Assembly (NCBI GenBank): GCA_003222085.1
Contig: QHUK01000003.1
Coordinates: 62,001 to 126,000 of the forward strand
Direction of reading: 5' to 3'
Source of the DNA: Gemmatimonadota bacterium
GTDB taxonomy: Bacteria; Gemmatimonadota; Gemmatimonadetes; Gemmatimonadales; GWC2-71-9
DNA length: 64,000 nucleotides
Shown: piece after piece, positions 35,345 to 46,766 of the stretch
Numbering within the stretch: the stretch's first letter is position 1
Layout: every line of letters starts with the position of its first letter
Program-made: the position numbers and the translations under genes
The notes under the pieces: model-generated
What the model was told of the DNA's origin: nothing
Databases searched by the model: none
The model's input: only the letters and a program-made list of their open reading frames with translations

Positions 35345-36700
35345 GTGGTCGTGGGAGGCGGGCTCGCGGGCAGCGAGGCCGCGTGGGCGCTCGCCGAGCG
35401 GGGAATCGCGGTCACGCTGCACGAGATGCGCCCGGTGAACATGACCGCGGCACACCAGACCGACCGGCTCGCCGAGCTCGTCTGCTCCAACTCCTTCAAA
35501 TCGGTGGAGCTCACCAACGCCCACGGGCTGCTCAAGGCCGAGATGCGGCGCCTCGGGAGCGTGGTGCTCGACGCCGCCGACCAGGCCCGCGTGCCCGGTG
35601 GTGCGGCGCTCGCCGTAGACCGCGTCGCATTCTCCCAAGCTGTGCACGATCGGGTCACCAGCCATCCGGCGATCGCCGTGGTGCGGGGCGAGGTCACCGG
35701 GCTCGAGTCCCCCGGCATCGTTGCGACGGGCCCGCTCACCTCCGAGGCGCTCGCGGGCGCGATCGCGCGGCGGCTGGATGCCAGCGCGCTTGCCTTCTTC
35801 GACGCGATCGCCCCCATCGTCTCGGCCGATTCGCTCGACACCGCGTGCCTGTTTCGCGCGTCGCGCTACGGCAAGGGCTCGGGCGACGACTACTGGAACG
35901 CGCCGCTCACCGAAGCCCAGTATGACGAGTTCGTCACCGCGCTCCGCGCCGGCGAGCAGTACCAGCCGCACCACGAGTTCGACCGGACGCCGTATTTCGA
36001 GGGCTGCCTGCCCGTGGAGGAAATGGCCGCGCGCGGGCGCGACGTGCTGCGCTTCGGGCCGATGAAGCCGGTGGGGCTCCCTACCGAGGCGTTCGCGGTC
36101 GTCCAGCTCCGTCAGGAAGACCGCGCGGGGCAGATGTGGAACCTGGTGGGCTTCCAGACCCGGCTCAAAGTGCCGGAGCAACAGCGGGTATTCCGCATGA
36201 TCCCGGGCCTCGAGCGCGCGGAATTCCTGCGGTTCGGCAGCATCCACCGGAACGCCTACATCAACTCGCCGCGCGCGCTCACTGCGCACCTGTCGGCCAA
36301 GGACGATCCCACGCTGCTCTTCGCCGGGCAACTCACGGGCGTCGAGGGCTACACCGAGTCCGCCGCCACGGGGATCCTGGCCGGGATCAACCTGGCGCGC
36401 CTCCTCCGCGGCGACGCTCCCGTCGTGCCGCCGCCCACCACGATGCTCGGCGCGCTGTACCGGTACGTGCACACCGCGGACGCCGAGCACTTCCAGCCGA
36501 TGAACGCAAACTTCGGCCTGCTCGAGCCGCTCGAGCGGCCGGTGAAGGACAAGCAGCGTAAGAAGGAACTCCTCGTGGAGCGAGCATTACGGGACATGGA
36601 TACCTTCGCCACTCGGGTGAGCGCGGAACGCGGAACGCGGAACGCGGAACCGACTGGTGAGACTTCTGCTCCGCGTTCCGACTTCCGCGTTCCGCATTGA
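35345..36700 (+). CDS. trmFO: Methylenetetrahydrofolate-tRNA-(uracil-5-)-methyltransferase TrmFO
   Basis: [66 protein letters not shown]. Confidence 0.96.
   Translation: MVVGGGLAGSEAAWALAERGIAVTLHEMRPVNMTAAHQTDRLAELVCSNSFKSVELTNAHGLLKAEMRRLGSVVLDAADQARVPGGAALAVDRVAFSQAVHDRVTSHPAIAVVRGEVTGLESPGIVATGPLTSEALAGAIARRLDASALAFFDAIAPIVSADSLDTACLFRASRYGKGSGDDYWNAPLTEAQYDEFVTALRAGEQYQPHHEFDRTPYFEGCLPVEEMAARGRDVLRFGPMKPVGLPTEAFAVVQLRQEDRAGQMWNLVGFQTRLKVPEQQRVFRMIPGLERAEFLRFGSIHRNAYINSPRALTAHLSAKDDPTLLFAGQLTGVEGYTESAATGILAGINLARLLRGDAPVVPPPTTMLGALYRYVHTADAEHFQPMNANFGLLEPLERPVKDKQRKKELLVERALRDMDTFATRVSAERGTRNAEPTGETSAPRSDFRVPH
36623..36695. repeat. GCGGAAC heptad array (4 perfect copies) with inverted array, spanning the trmFO 3' end to the xerC start
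   Basis: gcggaac x4 at 36623-36650; ccgcgttccgacttccgcgttccgc inverted arm at 36671-36695. Confidence 0.92.
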
Positions 36701-36708
36701 TCCGCGCC

Positions 36709-37632
36709 GTGAGCACACCAGCCCCCGAAATCGCCGAGTTCACCGCCTTCCTCGCCAAGGAGCGCAACGACTCGCCGCACACGGTGAAGGCCTATGCCCG
36801 CGACGTGGCCGACTTCGCCGCGTTCTGCACACGCTACTACGGGGGCGGGGGCGGCTGGAGCTTTGCGGGCGTGGACCGTCTGGCGATCCGCGGCTGGCTC
36901 GCGGCGATGCAGCAGCGCGGCCTCGCCAAGCGGTCGGCCGCCCGCGCGCTCTCGGCGCTCCGGACGTTCTACCGGTTCCTGAACGCCACGCGGGGGCTGG
37001 AGGTGAACCCCGCGAAGGCGGCGCGCACGCCCAGGCTGGAGCGTACGCTTCCCGGGCACCTGGACCGCGCCGAGGTGGAGCGGCTGTTCGCCGAGGCGGA
37101 GCGCCGGGCGAAGGCCGGCGGGTTCACGGAGGCGCGGGACCTCGCCATGCTCGAGCTGTTCTACTCCACGGGAATCCGGCTGGCCGAGCTGGCGGGGCTG
37201 AACGAGCAGGACGTGGACCTGGTGTCCGACCAGGTGAAGGTGCGCGGCAAAGGGAAAAAGGAGCGGCTCGTGCCGGTCGGGAGCCATGCGGGACGCGCGC
37301 TGCGCCGCTACTACCGCCAGCGCGACGCGGTGGGACGCATGGGGGCGCGCGACGGCCGGGCCGTGTTCCTGGGGCGGCGCGGGCGCAGGCTTTCGACGCG
37401 GGGCGTGCAGCTTGCGATCAAGCGGCTGCTGGGCACGCTGGCGCGGGGCCGCGACCTGCACGTCCACTCGCTGCGCCACTCGTTCGCCACGCACCTGCTC
37501 GACGCCGGCGCCGACTTGCGGGCCGTGCAGGAGCTGCTGGGTCACGCCTCGCTGTCCACGACGCAGGTGTATACTCATACATCCGTGGAGCGACTGAAGA
37601 AGGTGTATCACCAGGCGCATCCCCGCGCGTGA
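36709..37632 (+). CDS. xerC: Tyrosine recombinase XerC/XerD family (GTG start; TTG 36697 also possible)
   Basis: SAM-like N-terminal domain; [64 protein letters not shown] catalytic motifs. Confidence 0.95.
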   Translation: MSTPAPEIAEFTAFLAKERNDSPHTVKAYARDVADFAAFCTRYYGGGGGWSFAGVDRLAIRGWLAAMQQRGLAKRSAARALSALRTFYRFLNATRGLEVNPAKAARTPRLERTLPGHLDRAEVERLFAEAERRAKAGGFTEARDLAMLELFYSTGIRLAELAGLNEQDVDLVSDQVKVRGKGKKERLVPVGSHAGRALRRYYRQRDAVGRMGARDGRAVFLGRRGRRLSTRGVQLAIKRLLGTLARGRDLHVHSLRHSFATHLLDAGADLRAVQELLGHASLSTTQVYTHTSVERLKKVYHQAHPRA

Positions 37633-37637
37633 GGGAC

Positions 37638-38171
37638 ATGAAGCAAATCCATTCGACGACAATTCTCTGCGTGCGGCGTGACAGCCACGTGGCCCTGGGC
37701 GGCGACGGCCAGGTCACGATCGGCGACACCGTGATGAAGGCCAACGCCAACAAGGTACGGGCGCTCAAGGGCGGCAAGATCCTCGCGGGGTTCGCCGGCG
37801 CCGCCGCGGACGCGTTCACGCTGTTCGAGAAATTCGAGGAGAAGCTCGAGCGCTACCCCGGCAACCTGCCGCGGGCGGCAGTCGAGCTCGCGAAGGACTG
37901 GCGGTCGGACCGGGTGCTCCGGCGGCTGGAGGCGCTGCTCGTGGTGTCGGACCGGGAGCACGGCTACATCATTTCGGGCTCGGGCGAGCTGATCGAGCCG
38001 GACGACGGGGTGCTCGCCATCGGGTCGGGGGGGAGCTACGCGCTGGCGTCCGCGCGCGCCCTGCTCACGTCGTCGAAGCTCCCCGCTCGTGATATCGTGC
38101 AGCGCTCGCTCGAGATCGCCGCCGAGATCTGCGTGTACACCAACACGCACATCACGATTCTGGAGCTCTGA
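37638..38171 (+). CDS. hslV: ATP-dependent protease peptidase subunit HslV
   Basis: [44 protein letters not shown]. Confidence 0.97.
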   Translation: MKQIHSTTILCVRRDSHVALGGDGQVTIGDTVMKANANKVRALKGGKILAGFAGAAADAFTLFEKFEEKLERYPGNLPRAAVELAKDWRSDRVLRRLEALLVVSDREHGYIISGSGELIEPDDGVLAIGSGGSYALASARALLTSSKLPARDIVQRSLEIAAEICVYTNTHITILEL

Positions 38172-39688
38172 TGGCCGAGCCGACCCGGACACCCGAAGAC
38201 AAGCTGCCCGCTCCCGCGGCTCCGGAGGAGACGCTGCCGTGGCTCGAGGAGCTGCCGCCCCGGAAGATCGTGGCGGAGCTGGACCGCTACATCGTGGGCC
38301 AGGAGGTGGCGAAGAAGGCCGTCGCGATCGCGGTGCGCAACCGCTGGCGTCGCTCGCAGGCGCCGGAGGACATCCGCGACGAGATCCTCCCGAACAACAT
38401 CATCATGATCGGCCCCACCGGGGTGGGGAAGACCGAGATCGCGCGCCGGCTGGCGCGCCTCGCGGGCGCGCCGTTCCTGAAGGTCGAGGCGTCCAAGTTC
38501 ACCGAGGTCGGCTACGTGGGCCGCGACGTCGAGTCCATGGTGCGCGAGCTCGTGGACGTGGCGATCAACATGGTGCGCACCGAGCGCGAGGACGACGTCT
38601 ATCCCCAGGCCGAAGCGCGCGCGGAAGAGCGCCTGCTGGATCTGCTGCTTCCCCCCACGCCGACACCGCCCCTCCCGTCCCCCGCCTCCCGGCCGGGAGC
38701 CGGGAGTCGGGAGGCGGGAGAGAATCCGCCCTTGTTCGTCGTCTCGTCCAAGGGCGATGTGACGCCCAAGGCGGCGGAGGGGGACGTCGAGGCTCAGGAG
38801 CGCCGCCGCCGCACCCGCGAAAAGCTGCGCCAGCAGCTCAAGGAAGGGAAGCTCGAGGAGCGCGAGGTCGAAATCGAGGTGCAGCAGCAGGGCTTCCCCG
38901 GGCTCGAGATGATGCAGCCCCCGCAGGGCATGGAGGGCACGGACGTCAACTTCACCGAGCTGCTGCAGGAAATGCTGCCGAAGAAAAAGAAGCGCCGCAC
39001 CGTGCACCTGCACGAGGCCCGGCGCATCCTGATCGACGAGGAGCTGAAGAAGCTCGTCGACATGGACGACGTGGTGAACGAGTCGCTCGACCGCGTCGAG
39101 AACCACGGCGTGATCTTCATCGATGAGATCGACAAGATCGCGGGGGAGCGGGGCACCGTCGGGCCTGACGTCTCGCGCGAGGGCGTGCAGCGCGACCTGC
39201 TGCCGATCGTCGAAGGCTCGACCGTGCAGACGCGCTACGGGTACGTGCGCACCGACCACATCCTGTTCATCGCGGCCGGCGCGTTCCACGTCTCCAAACC
39301 CTCGGACCTGATCCCCGAGCTCCAGGGACGCTTCCCGATCCGCGTCGAGCTGCAGCCGCTCACCGAAGCGGACTTCGTCCGCATCATGACCGAGCCCGAG
39401 AACGCCCTCACCAAGCAGTACGCCGCGCTGTGCGCGGCCGAAGGGGCGACTCTCGAGTTCACGGACGACGGCATCAAGGAGATCGCCCGTATCGCCGCTA
39501 AGGCCAACGAGCGCATGGAGAACATCGGCGCCCGGCGGCTCCACACCGTCATGACCACGCTGCTCGAAGACGTCTTGTTCGACCTCCCCGAGCTGGCGGA
39601 GAAGCGCATCAACTTCGACGCCGACAAGGTGCGCGCGCGGCTCGGCAAGATCGTGGATGACGAGGACCTCCGCCGCTACATCCTGTAG
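38171..39688 (+). CDS. hslU: ATP-dependent protease ATPase subunit HslU, expanded I-domain
   Basis: [51 protein letters not shown]-terminal sequence ending [10 protein letters not shown]. Confidence 0.97.
   Translation: MAEPTRTPEDKLPAPAAPEETLPWLEELPPRKIVAELDRYIVGQEVAKKAVAIAVRNRWRRSQAPEDIRDEILPNNIIMIGPTGVGKTEIARRLARLAGAPFLKVEASKFTEVGYVGRDVESMVRELVDVAINMVRTEREDDVYPQAEARAEERLLDLLLPPTPTPPLPSPASRPGAGSREAGENPPLFVVSSKGDVTPKAAEGDVEAQERRRRTREKLRQQLKEGKLEEREVEIEVQQQGFPGLEMMQPPQGMEGTDVNFTELLQEMLPKKKKRRTVHLHEARRILIDEELKKLVDMDDVVNESLDRVENHGVIFIDEIDKIAGERGTVGPDVSREGVQRDLLPIVEGSTVQTRYGYVRTDHILFIAAGAFHVSKPSDLIPELQGRFPIRVELQPLTEADFVRIMTEPENALTKQYAALCAAEGATLEFTDDGIKEIARIAAKANERMENIGARRLHTVMTTLLEDVLFDLPELAEKRINFDADKVRARLGKIVDDEDLRRYIL
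38681..38720. repeat. NCGGGAG heptad array with inverted arm, in frame inside hslU
   Basis: cccgcctcccgg then ccgggag/ccgggag/tcgggag/gcgggag. Confidence 0.87.
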
Positions 39689-40631
39689 GAATCCCGTAGT
39701 TGCCGTTGCCCTCTTGGGGGTGGCTTGCGCTCACCCTTCTGAGGCGCCTCGGTGGGCGCGCCTCGGCTCGTCCTGTCCGGCCGACGCGCCCGTGGTCGAA
39801 GTGCCGGCCACCCTGCGGGACTCGGTCCGCCTGCTCTGGCGTGGCCACGAGACCGACGACGACCGCTGGGCCGAAGCGGCACGCGACGTCCCGGGCGGTT
39901 TCGCGGGCAAGATGCTCGAGGGCGGGCTCGTGGTGTTCCTGGTCGATACGATGCAGCGTGAGGCGGCCCTCGCCGCCCTGGCGGCACGCAATGGCCTGGA
40001 GGGCAGGGACCCCAAACGCGTACGCGTGCGGAAGGTGCGCTGGGACTTCGCCCAGCTCCTCGACTGGTACCACTACCTGGGCCTCCACGTTTGGAGCGAT
40101 TCCGGCGTGGTCGAGAGCGACATCGACGAGGAACACAACCGGATCACCTACGGCGTGATGGGCGAGTCCGGACGCCGCCGCGTGGAGCGGCGCCTGGCCC
40201 GGTTGCGTCCGCCTCCCCCTTGCTTCCTGGTGGCGATCGAGGTCGTCGGACCGCCTCCCGAAAAGGCCGTGGCGCACGTGCCGGCCCGGCTCGGCCGCGA
40301 CACGTCGCGGATCATTCTGCCCGACACGGTGCGCCGCGACAGCGAGTTCCAGATGACGGTGACGACCTTTGGCGGCGGTTGCATCCGAGAGACGGCCGAG
40401 ACCAGGGTCTCCGTGCACGGCCTCCGCGCTCGCGTCTCCTTCTATCACATACGTCGCAACCTGACCGCAGTCTGTACCAGCGATCTGATCGAGTTCCGCC
40501 AGACCGTGAAGTTGCGTTTCGCCAAGGCCGGTGTCGCGACGATCGAGGTGCGCGGCGTCAGCAACGGGCTCGACTTCGGCGACACGAAACCTCAGTGGGT
40601 GGTAGTCGAGCGTCACGTGGTGGTCCGGTGA
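39657..40631 (+). CDS. Hypothetical lipoprotein
   Basis: Lipobox-like [10 protein letters not shown]; no family recognised. Confidence 0.5.
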   Translation: MTRTSAATSCRNPVVAVALLGVACAHPSEAPRWARLGSSCPADAPVVEVPATLRDSVRLLWRGHETDDDRWAEAARDVPGGFAGKMLEGGLVVFLVDTMQREAALAALAARNGLEGRDPKRVRVRKVRWDFAQLLDWYHYLGLHVWSDSGVVESDIDEEHNRITYGVMGESGRRRVERRLARLRPPPPCFLVAIEVVGPPPEKAVAHVPARLGRDTSRIILPDTVRRDSEFQMTVTTFGGGCIRETAETRVSVHGLRARVSFYHIRRNLTAVCTSDLIEFRQTVKLRFAKAGVATIEVRGVSNGLDFGDTKPQWVVVERHVVVR

Positions 40632-40652
40632 TGGAGGACGCCGCCGCGCGAT

Positions 40653-40749
40653 GAGTCGCGAGTGAACTCGCGGCTCGGCGCCTGCCCGTAAACGGGCCTA
40701 CTGGCCGCTCTCAGCGGCAGGGCCGAGCCGCGGCTCTCAGCCGCGACTC
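40653..40749. repeat. Multi-hairpin palindromic mosaic element
   Basis: Nested inverted repeats gagtcgcg/cgcgactc, cgcgag-tgaa-ctcgcg, gctcggc/gccgagc, gcccg-taaa-cgggc, gccgct-ctc-agcggc, cgcggct-ctc-agccgcg. Confidence 0.9.
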
Positions 40750-40797
40750 TTCGAGCGACAGAATTAAAAGACCTTTAGAGTTTCCCTGACCCGCCGC

Positions 40798-40826
40798 TTG
40801 TCGCGCCCCTCCCGGACAGCTACAAT
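40798..40826 (+). promoter_or_regulatory. Sigma-70-type promoter upstream of argF
   Basis: TTGTCG-N17-TACAAT. Confidence 0.55.
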
Positions 40827-40847
40827 TAGCAGCCCGATACTGTCATT

Positions 40848-41774
40848 TTGACTCGCCCCCTCAGGGTTTCGATGGCTAAACGCGACTTCCTCGCCGTCTC
40901 CGACCTCACCCGGGACGAGATCCTGCGCCTGTTCGACCTCGCCGGGCGGATCAAGTCGGGGGCCTACCGGGAGGCGCCTCTCGCTGGCAAGACGCTCGCG
41001 ATGATCTTCGCCAAGTCGAGCACCCGGACACGCGTGTCGTTCGAAGTGGGCGCCTACCAGCTCGGCGGCCAGGCGCTGTTCCTCTCGTCCCGCGACATCC
41101 ACCTCGGCCGGGGAGAGCCGATCCCCGACACGGCGCGCGTGCTGTCACGCTACGTCGACGGAATCATGATCCGCACTTTCGACCACGGGGAGGTGGAAGA
41201 GCTGGCGCGGCACGCCACGATCCCGGTGATCAACGGCCTCACCGATCTGTCGCATCCCTGCCAGGTGCTCGCCGACCTGTTCACCGTGCGGGAGGCGCTG
41301 AGCACGTGGGAGGGGAAGCGGATCGCCTGGGTGGGCGACGGCAACAACATGGCCAACAGCTGGATCGAAGCGGCGCAGGTGCTGGGGTTCGAGCTGCGGC
41401 TCGCTTGCCCGGAAGGCTATGAGCCGAGCCGCGCGATTTTCGAGCGGGCGCTGGCGGCCGGCGCCTGCCTGTCCATCACGGAGGCCCCCGAAGAAGCGGT
41501 GGAGGGCGCACACGTCGTGAGCACGGACGTGTGGGCGTCGATGGGTCAGGAGGAGGAGGCCGAGGCGCGGCGCAACGCGTTTCGAGGCTATACGGTCGAC
41601 CCGGACTTGATGAAGCTCGCCGACCCGAAGGCCATTTTCCTGCACTGCCTCCCCGCCCACCGTGGCGAGGAGGTCACGGCCGACGTGATCGAGGGCCCGC
41701 AGTCGCGCGTGTGGGACGAGGCCGAGAACCGGCTGCACGTGCAAAAGGCGCTGTTGGCGACGCTGATGGGCTGA
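40848..41774 (+). CDS. argF: Ornithine carbamoyltransferase (start may be ATG 40872)
   Basis: SSTRTRVSFEVGAYQLGG, NGLTDLSHPCQVLADLFT, WVGDGNNMANSWI, FLHCLPAHRGEEV. Confidence 0.96.
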   Translation: MTRPLRVSMAKRDFLAVSDLTRDEILRLFDLAGRIKSGAYREAPLAGKTLAMIFAKSSTRTRVSFEVGAYQLGGQALFLSSRDIHLGRGEPIPDTARVLSRYVDGIMIRTFDHGEVEELARHATIPVINGLTDLSHPCQVLADLFTVREALSTWEGKRIAWVGDGNNMANSWIEAAQVLGFELRLACPEGYEPSRAIFERALAAGACLSITEAPEEAVEGAHVVSTDVWASMGQEEEAEARRNAFRGYTVDPDLMKLADPKAIFLHCLPAHRGEEVTADVIEGPQSRVWDEAENRLHVQKALLATLMG

Positions 41775-42866
41775 ATGAAGCACACCCCGCTGCACCAGAT
41801 CCACCTCGCGCTCGGCGCCAAGCTGGTGCCGTTCGGCGGCTACGAGATGCCGGTCAGCTATCCGGCGGGGATCGCGGCCGAGCACCGCGCCGTGCGCGAG
41901 CACGTGGGGGTGTTCGACGTCTCGCACATGGGCGAGTTCGAGGTCAGCGGCCCGGACCGGAACGCGTTCGTGCAACGTGTAACGTGTAACGATGTCGGCG
42001 CCCTGAAGCCCGGCCAGGCGCAATACTCGGCTATTCTCACCGACCAGGGCACCTTCGTGGACGATTGTCTGGTGTACCGCTTCGAGGACCGGCTGATGCT
42101 GGTCGTGAACGCGGCCAACATCGCGGCCGACTGGGCGCACATCGTGGCGCAGAAGCGGGGCGCGAACGTGCGGCTGCGCGACATCTCGGACGCCACCGCC
42201 TTGCTCGCCGTGCAGGGCCCGGAGGCCGAGACGCTGGTCGCGCCGCTCACGCCCGTCGGTGTGGCGATGATCCCCTACTATCACTTCGCCGAGGGGAAGG
42301 TGGCGGGCGCGCAGTGCTTCATCTCGCGGACCGGGTACACGGGGGAGGATGGGTTCGAGCTGTACTGTCGCGCGGCGGACGCGGAGACGCTGTGGCACGC
42401 GCTTGTGGGGCCTGGGCGCGCCGAGCCATGCGGGCTCGGGGCACGCGACACGCTGCGGCTCGAGGCGGGCTACCCCCTCTACGGCAGCGACATCGACGCC
42501 GGAGTGACGCCGTACGAGGCGGGACTGGGATGGATCGTGAAGCTCGAGAAGGGAGCCAATTTCACCGGGCTCGCGGCGCTGAAACAGCAGAAGCTCGCGG
42601 GCCTGAAGCGCCGGCTCGTGGGCTTCAAGGTGACCGAGCCGAAAGTCGTCGCCCGGCACGGCTACGGCGTGTACCTGGACGGCCCCCAAGTGGACGTCGT
42701 GCGCAGCGGCACCGTGACGCCGACGGTGAACTGCGCGATCGGGATGACCTATCTCCCCGCCGCCGAGGCCAAGCCGGGCACGGGGTTCACGATCGACGTG
42801 CGCGGCAAGCGGGCGGGGGCGGAGGTCGTGGCGCTCCCCTTCGTGCGCAGGAGAACCAAGAAATAG
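41775..42866 (+). CDS. gcvT: Aminomethyltransferase (glycine cleavage T protein)
   Basis: KHTPLHQIHLALGAKLVPFGGYEMPVSY, FDVSHMGEFEVSGPD, GYTGEDGFELY, RDTLRLEAGYPLYGSDI. Confidence 0.97.
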   Translation: MKHTPLHQIHLALGAKLVPFGGYEMPVSYPAGIAAEHRAVREHVGVFDVSHMGEFEVSGPDRNAFVQRVTCNDVGALKPGQAQYSAILTDQGTFVDDCLVYRFEDRLMLVVNAANIAADWAHIVAQKRGANVRLRDISDATALLAVQGPEAETLVAPLTPVGVAMIPYYHFAEGKVAGAQCFISRTGYTGEDGFELYCRAADAETLWHALVGPGRAEPCGLGARDTLRLEAGYPLYGSDIDAGVTPYEAGLGWIVKLEKGANFTGLAALKQQKLAGLKRRLVGFKVTEPKVVARHGYGVYLDGPQVDVVRSGTVTPTVNCAIGMTYLPAAEAKPGTGFTIDVRGKRAGAEVVALPFVRRRTKK

Positions 42867-42871
42867 TTGAG

Positions 42872-42898
42872 GGAGGTTGGAGGAGGTTGGAGGAGGTT
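42872..42898. repeat. GGAGGTT array (3 copies, exact 10-bp period) abutting the moaB/mog start
   Basis: ggaggtt at 42872, 42882, 42892; ATG at 42900. Confidence 0.92.
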
Positions 42899-42899
42899 G

Positions 42900-43382
42900 A
42901 TGCGGATCGGGATTCTGACAGTCAGTGACCTTGGTGCCTTGGGGCAGCGGGCCGACACGTCCGGCGACGCGATCGTCGAGTGGGCGGGAAGCCACGGCTA
43001 CGAAGTGGTGGTGCGGAGCGTGGTGCCCGACGAGACCGACCGGATCGCGGGGAAGCTCGCGCGCTGGGCGGACTCCGGTGAGGTGGACGTGATCCTCACG
43101 ACGGGGGGCACCGGGCTCACCGAGCGCGACGTGACGCCGGAGGCGACGGAGGCGGTGGTGGACCGGCTCGCGCCCGGGATCGCCGAGGCGCTGCGTGGCG
43201 CCGCCGCGCCCAAGTTCCCGCACGCCTGGCTCTCGCGGGGCGTGGCGGGCACTCGAGGGAAAACGCTGATCGTGAATCTCCCCGGCTCCCCCGGTGGCGT
43301 GACCGACGGGCTCGCCGTGCTGGAGGACCTGCTCGACCACGCGGTGGAGCTGGTGACAGGGGAACGGACGTCGCATGAGTAA
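42900..43382 (+). CDS. moaB: MoaB/MogA family molybdenum cofactor biosynthesis protein
   Basis: [46 protein letters not shown]. Confidence 0.9.
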   Translation: MRIGILTVSDLGALGQRADTSGDAIVEWAGSHGYEVVVRSVVPDETDRIAGKLARWADSGEVDVILTTGGTGLTERDVTPEATEAVVDRLAPGIAEALRGAAAPKFPHAWLSRGVAGTRGKTLIVNLPGSPGGVTDGLAVLEDLLDHAVELVTGERTSHE

Positions 43383-43390
43383 CCCCATGC

Positions 43391-43414
43391 AACGTGTAAC
43401 GTGCAACGTGCAAC
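43391..43414. repeat. AACGTGY heptad array upstream of the NtrC-like gene
   Basis: aacgtgt/aacgtgc/aacgtgc/aacggg. Confidence 0.85.
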
Positions 43415-43420
43415 GGGCTC

Positions 43421-44944
<1,524 letters not shown>

Positions 44945-44991
44945 ATCACGCTCCACCAAAGGGTTGTCGTCCGTGCCGCTATTGACAGGCA

Positions 44992-46764
44992 GTGCCGCGG
45001 CGTCCATGTTACGGCGCCCTTGCCACTCGTTCGGAGAGCCGCAACGCCCCGGCCGGCTGTCCCGTGGACTTTAAGATCAAACCCGACTCGTGCGTCGCCT
45101 GCATGGCCTGCGTACGAGTGTGTCCCGCCGATGCGGTGGCGGTCGAAGGCGCGATCGTGCGGATCGTGGACGAGGCGTGCACGCGCTGCGGGCTGTGCCT
45201 GCCGGCGTGCCCGCACGACGCGATCGAGGCGCTGGGCGACGTGTCGCGCGCGCTCGAGCTGGCGCAGGCGGGCCGGGCGGCGCTGATCCTCTCGGTCGAG
45301 TGCGCCGTCCACTTCTATCCCGCGACTCCCAATCAGGTGGTGAACGCCTGCTACGCGGCGGGATTCCGCTCGGTGCATCGCGGCGTGCTGGGCGACGAGC
45401 TGGTGGCGCACGAATACCTGGCGCTCTGGGCCGATGGCGACTGGGGCACGATGATCCGCAGCACCTGCCCCGTCATCGTGGAGACGGTGCGGACGCAATA
45501 CCCCGAGCTGATCCCCTACCTGGCGCCGGTGGCGACGCCGATCGCCGCCGAGGCGCGCTACCTGAAGCGGTTGTACGGAGCGGGCACGCCGATCGTGTAC
45601 GCCGGCGTGTGCCTCACGGAGGGCGGGCCGGACGTGGACGCGGCGATCACGTTCGAGGACCTGGAGGACGTGTTCCGGCGGCGCGGGGTCGTGGTCGCCA
45701 AGCAGGACGAGTACTTCACCCGCGTGCCGGAGGAGCGGCGACGGCACCTGAGCATGGCGGGCGGGTTGCCGCTCGAGGTGTTGCTCGAGGAGACGCAGGC
45801 GAGCCGCCGGTTCCGGAAGGTCCGCGGGCTCGGCGGCCTCGGGGCGATCGCGCGCGCGGTGGCGGTCGATCGCCTGGACCTGGGCTTCGTGGACATCCTG
45901 CCGTGCGAGGGGTGTCTCGACCACCCGCTGCTCGGACCGCGGGACGAGCTGTTCCGGCGGCGCGAGATCGTGGGGGCGACGGAGCCGGCGCGGTCGCGCG
46001 CGCCCGTCGTGGAGGAGGCGGTGGCGCGCGGGGTGCAGATCGCCGAGGCGTTCCCGATCTCCAGGAACGGCCACCGGCCGCAGGCGGAAGACGTCGACGC
46101 CATTCTGAAGGAGATCGGCCTCGCCCCGAACGGGAAGCCGTGGGATTGCGGCGCGTGCGGGTACCCGACGTGCCGGATGTTCGCGAACGCCGCGGCGCTG
46201 GGGCGGACCACGCTGCGGTCGTGCCCCCCCTACCTCGACAAGCAGGCCCGGCTGGCGCAGCTTCAAGCGGCCGTGGACGGGCTCACCGGGCTCGCCACGT
46301 ACCGGGTGTTGCGTGACCGCCTCGCCTCGGAGATGGCCCGGAGCGACCGCACCGGGGATCCCTTCGCGGTGCTGTTCGTGGACCTGGACAACTTCAAGAA
46401 GGTGAACGACGAGTTCGGCCACGAGGCGGGGAACGAGGTGCTGCGCGGGGCGGCGCGGGAGTGCGGGGCGCACATCCGCTCGACCGACTTGGCGGCGCGC
46501 TACGGGGGCGACGAGTTCGTGCTGGTGCTGGTGCGCACCCGGGTGGAGGGGGCGCTCGGCGTGGCGGACAAGGTGCGGGCCACCGTCGAGGGCATGGGAC
46601 GGACCCTGGGTTACCCTGAGGGGCTGGTGACGGTGAGCGTCGGGGTGGCGGAGTTCGTGCCGGGCCGGGGTCCTGAGACGGAAGACGTGCTGGTGGCGGC
46701 CGACCGGGCGCTCTACCGCGCCAAGGCCGCGGGGCGAAACCAGGTGGCGACGGGAGACCGCTGA
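44992..46764 (+). CDS. Ferredoxin - [FeFe]-hydrogenase-like - ACS/CODH-type Fe-S - GGDEF fusion (start may be GTG 45064)
   Basis: SCVACMACVRVCP/ACTRCGLCLPACP 2x4Fe-4S; hydrogenase-like RSTCPVIVETV, GVCLTEGG, DILPCEGCLDH; CGACGYPTCRMFANA; RSTD-x5-GGDEF. Confidence 0.88.
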   Translation: MPRRPCYGALATRSESRNAPAGCPVDFKIKPDSCVACMACVRVCPADAVAVEGAIVRIVDEACTRCGLCLPACPHDAIEALGDVSRALELAQAGRAALILSVECAVHFYPATPNQVVNACYAAGFRSVHRGVLGDELVAHEYLALWADGDWGTMIRSTCPVIVETVRTQYPELIPYLAPVATPIAAEARYLKRLYGAGTPIVYAGVCLTEGGPDVDAAITFEDLEDVFRRRGVVVAKQDEYFTRVPEERRRHLSMAGGLPLEVLLEETQASRRFRKVRGLGGLGAIARAVAVDRLDLGFVDILPCEGCLDHPLLGPRDELFRRREIVGATEPARSRAPVVEEAVARGVQIAEAFPISRNGHRPQAEDVDAILKEIGLAPNGKPWDCGACGYPTCRMFANAAALGRTTLRSCPPYLDKQARLAQLQAAVDGLTGLATYRVLRDRLASEMARSDRTGDPFAVLFVDLDNFKKVNDEFGHEAGNEVLRGAARECGAHIRSTDLAARYGGDEFVLVLVRTRVEGALGVADKVRATVEGMGRTLGYPEGLVTVSVGVAEFVPGRGPETEDVLVAADRALYRAKAAGRNQVATGDR

Positions 46765-46766
46765 GC

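Noticed and set aside
41145-43406. 753-aa ORF on the minus strand
   Set aside because: Antisense to argF, gcvT and moaB, all with strong family motifs
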